The translations under genes were made by a program, and so were the position numbers. Shown one piece after another: positions 5,757-5,881 of a DNA stretch of 5,881 nucleotides. The stretch lies in the NCBI GenBank assembly GCA_017990865.1, contig JAGNNB010000212.1, forward strand, positions 1-5,881, in the 5' to 3' direction. Under the pieces are notes generated by a model. It was given only the letters and a program-made list of their open reading frames with translations. It made no database searches and was not told the DNA's origin. The first letter of the stretch is position 1, and each line of letters starts with the position of its first letter. The DNA comes from Lysobacteraceae bacterium. GTDB taxonomy: Bacteria; Pseudomonadota; Gammaproteobacteria; Xanthomonadales; Xanthomonadaceae.

Positions 5757-5780
5757 CACGGCCCGCCGAAGCGGGCCGTG
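5757..5780 (-). terminator. Strong hairpin terminator after the M35 peptidase gene
   Basis: CACGGCCCGC (5757-5766) and GCGGGCCGTG (5771-5780) pair perfectly over 10 bp. Read on the minus strand the loop is TTCG closed by a C-G pair, the very stable UUCG tetraloop. TTCGTTCT follows as a weak T-rich tail. It lies 30 bases beyond the peptidase stop codon and separates that gene from the DUF456-MscS operon. Confidence 0.7.
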
Positions 5781-5810
5781 CGAATCGTCGTTGCGTGCGG
5801 CGAGCGCCGT

Positions 5811-5881
5811 TCAGTTCTGGAACGGCGTGTTTTCCGCGAAGTACTCGTGGCTGTCGGCGTTGTCCACCGCCAACGCCGGAG
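5811..5881 (-). CDS. C-terminus of a probable M35 (deuterolysin-like) metallo-endopeptidase
   Basis: Only the last 22 codons and the TGA (5811-5813) are inside the window; the gene enters from the right edge. The peptide ends with NADSHEYFAENTPFQN. A stretch like NADNYEYFAEN closes the catalytic domain of M35 aspzincin peptidases, such as the peptidyl-Lys metalloendopeptidase group and Aeromonas EprA1. These are secreted zinc proteases. The HExxH and GTxxD catalytic motifs would lie outside the window, so the call rests on this tail alone. A hairpin terminator follows directly. Confidence 0.65.
   Translation of the reverse strand, partial: PALAVDNADSHEYFAENTPFQN

Noticed and set aside
1..5881. 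Defence island, prophage, transposon, CRISPR or toxin-antitoxin system
   Set aside because: No nucleases, integrases, transposases, terminal repeats, spaced direct-repeat arrays or paired small ORFs are seen. Gene content is ordinary chromosomal.

Overview
This window is GC-rich DNA from a Gram-negative proteobacterium. A Xanthomonadaceae member such as Lysobacter or a relative is most likely. That rests on three things: the fumarase closely resembles the class I fumarase I recall from Xanthomonas and Lysobacter; the proteins carry Sec and lipoprotein signals typical of Gram-negative cells; and an M35-type secreted peptidase is present. No database search was possible, so the taxonomy is inference.

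Layout, left to right. (1) A GNAT-family acetyltransferase on the minus strand, cut by the left edge (1-328). (2) A membrane-anchored SRPBCC-fold protein on the minus strand (509-1036). (3) A 122-bp divergent regulatory region (1037-1158) with inverted and direct repeats. (4) Class I [4Fe-4S] fumarate hydratase on the plus strand (1159-2748), followed by a GC-rich hairpin. (5) A small orphan GspG-like pseudopilin-domain protein on the plus strand (2945-3346) with a lipobox-like leader. It converges on (6), a secreted protein of unknown function on the minus strand (3374-3865). (7) An MscS-family mechanosensitive channel on the minus strand (3958-5142), preceded one base upstream by (8), a DUF456 membrane protein (5144-5644). 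(9) The C-terminus of a probable M35 metallo-endopeptidase on the minus strand (5811-5881), with a strong UUCG-loop terminator behind it.

How the genes relate. The only clear operon is DUF456-MscS, whose stop and start form TGA-G-ATG; the secreted protein follows 92 bp later, probably from its own promoter. Fumarase is a stand-alone TCA-cycle housekeeping gene. The rest are single-gene units that do not form an obvious pathway. No gap exceeds 200 bp, and I see no RNA gene, CRISPR array, insertion sequence or phage gene.

I do not see an undescribed multi-gene system here; this looks like a core chromosomal segment. The points most worth checking are the orphan GspG-like protein that lacks a prepilin-peptidase motif, a 26-bp perfect palindrome inside the 3' end of the MscS gene, the repeats between the SRPBCC and fumarase genes, and a 9-bp hairpin just upstream of the DUF456 start.
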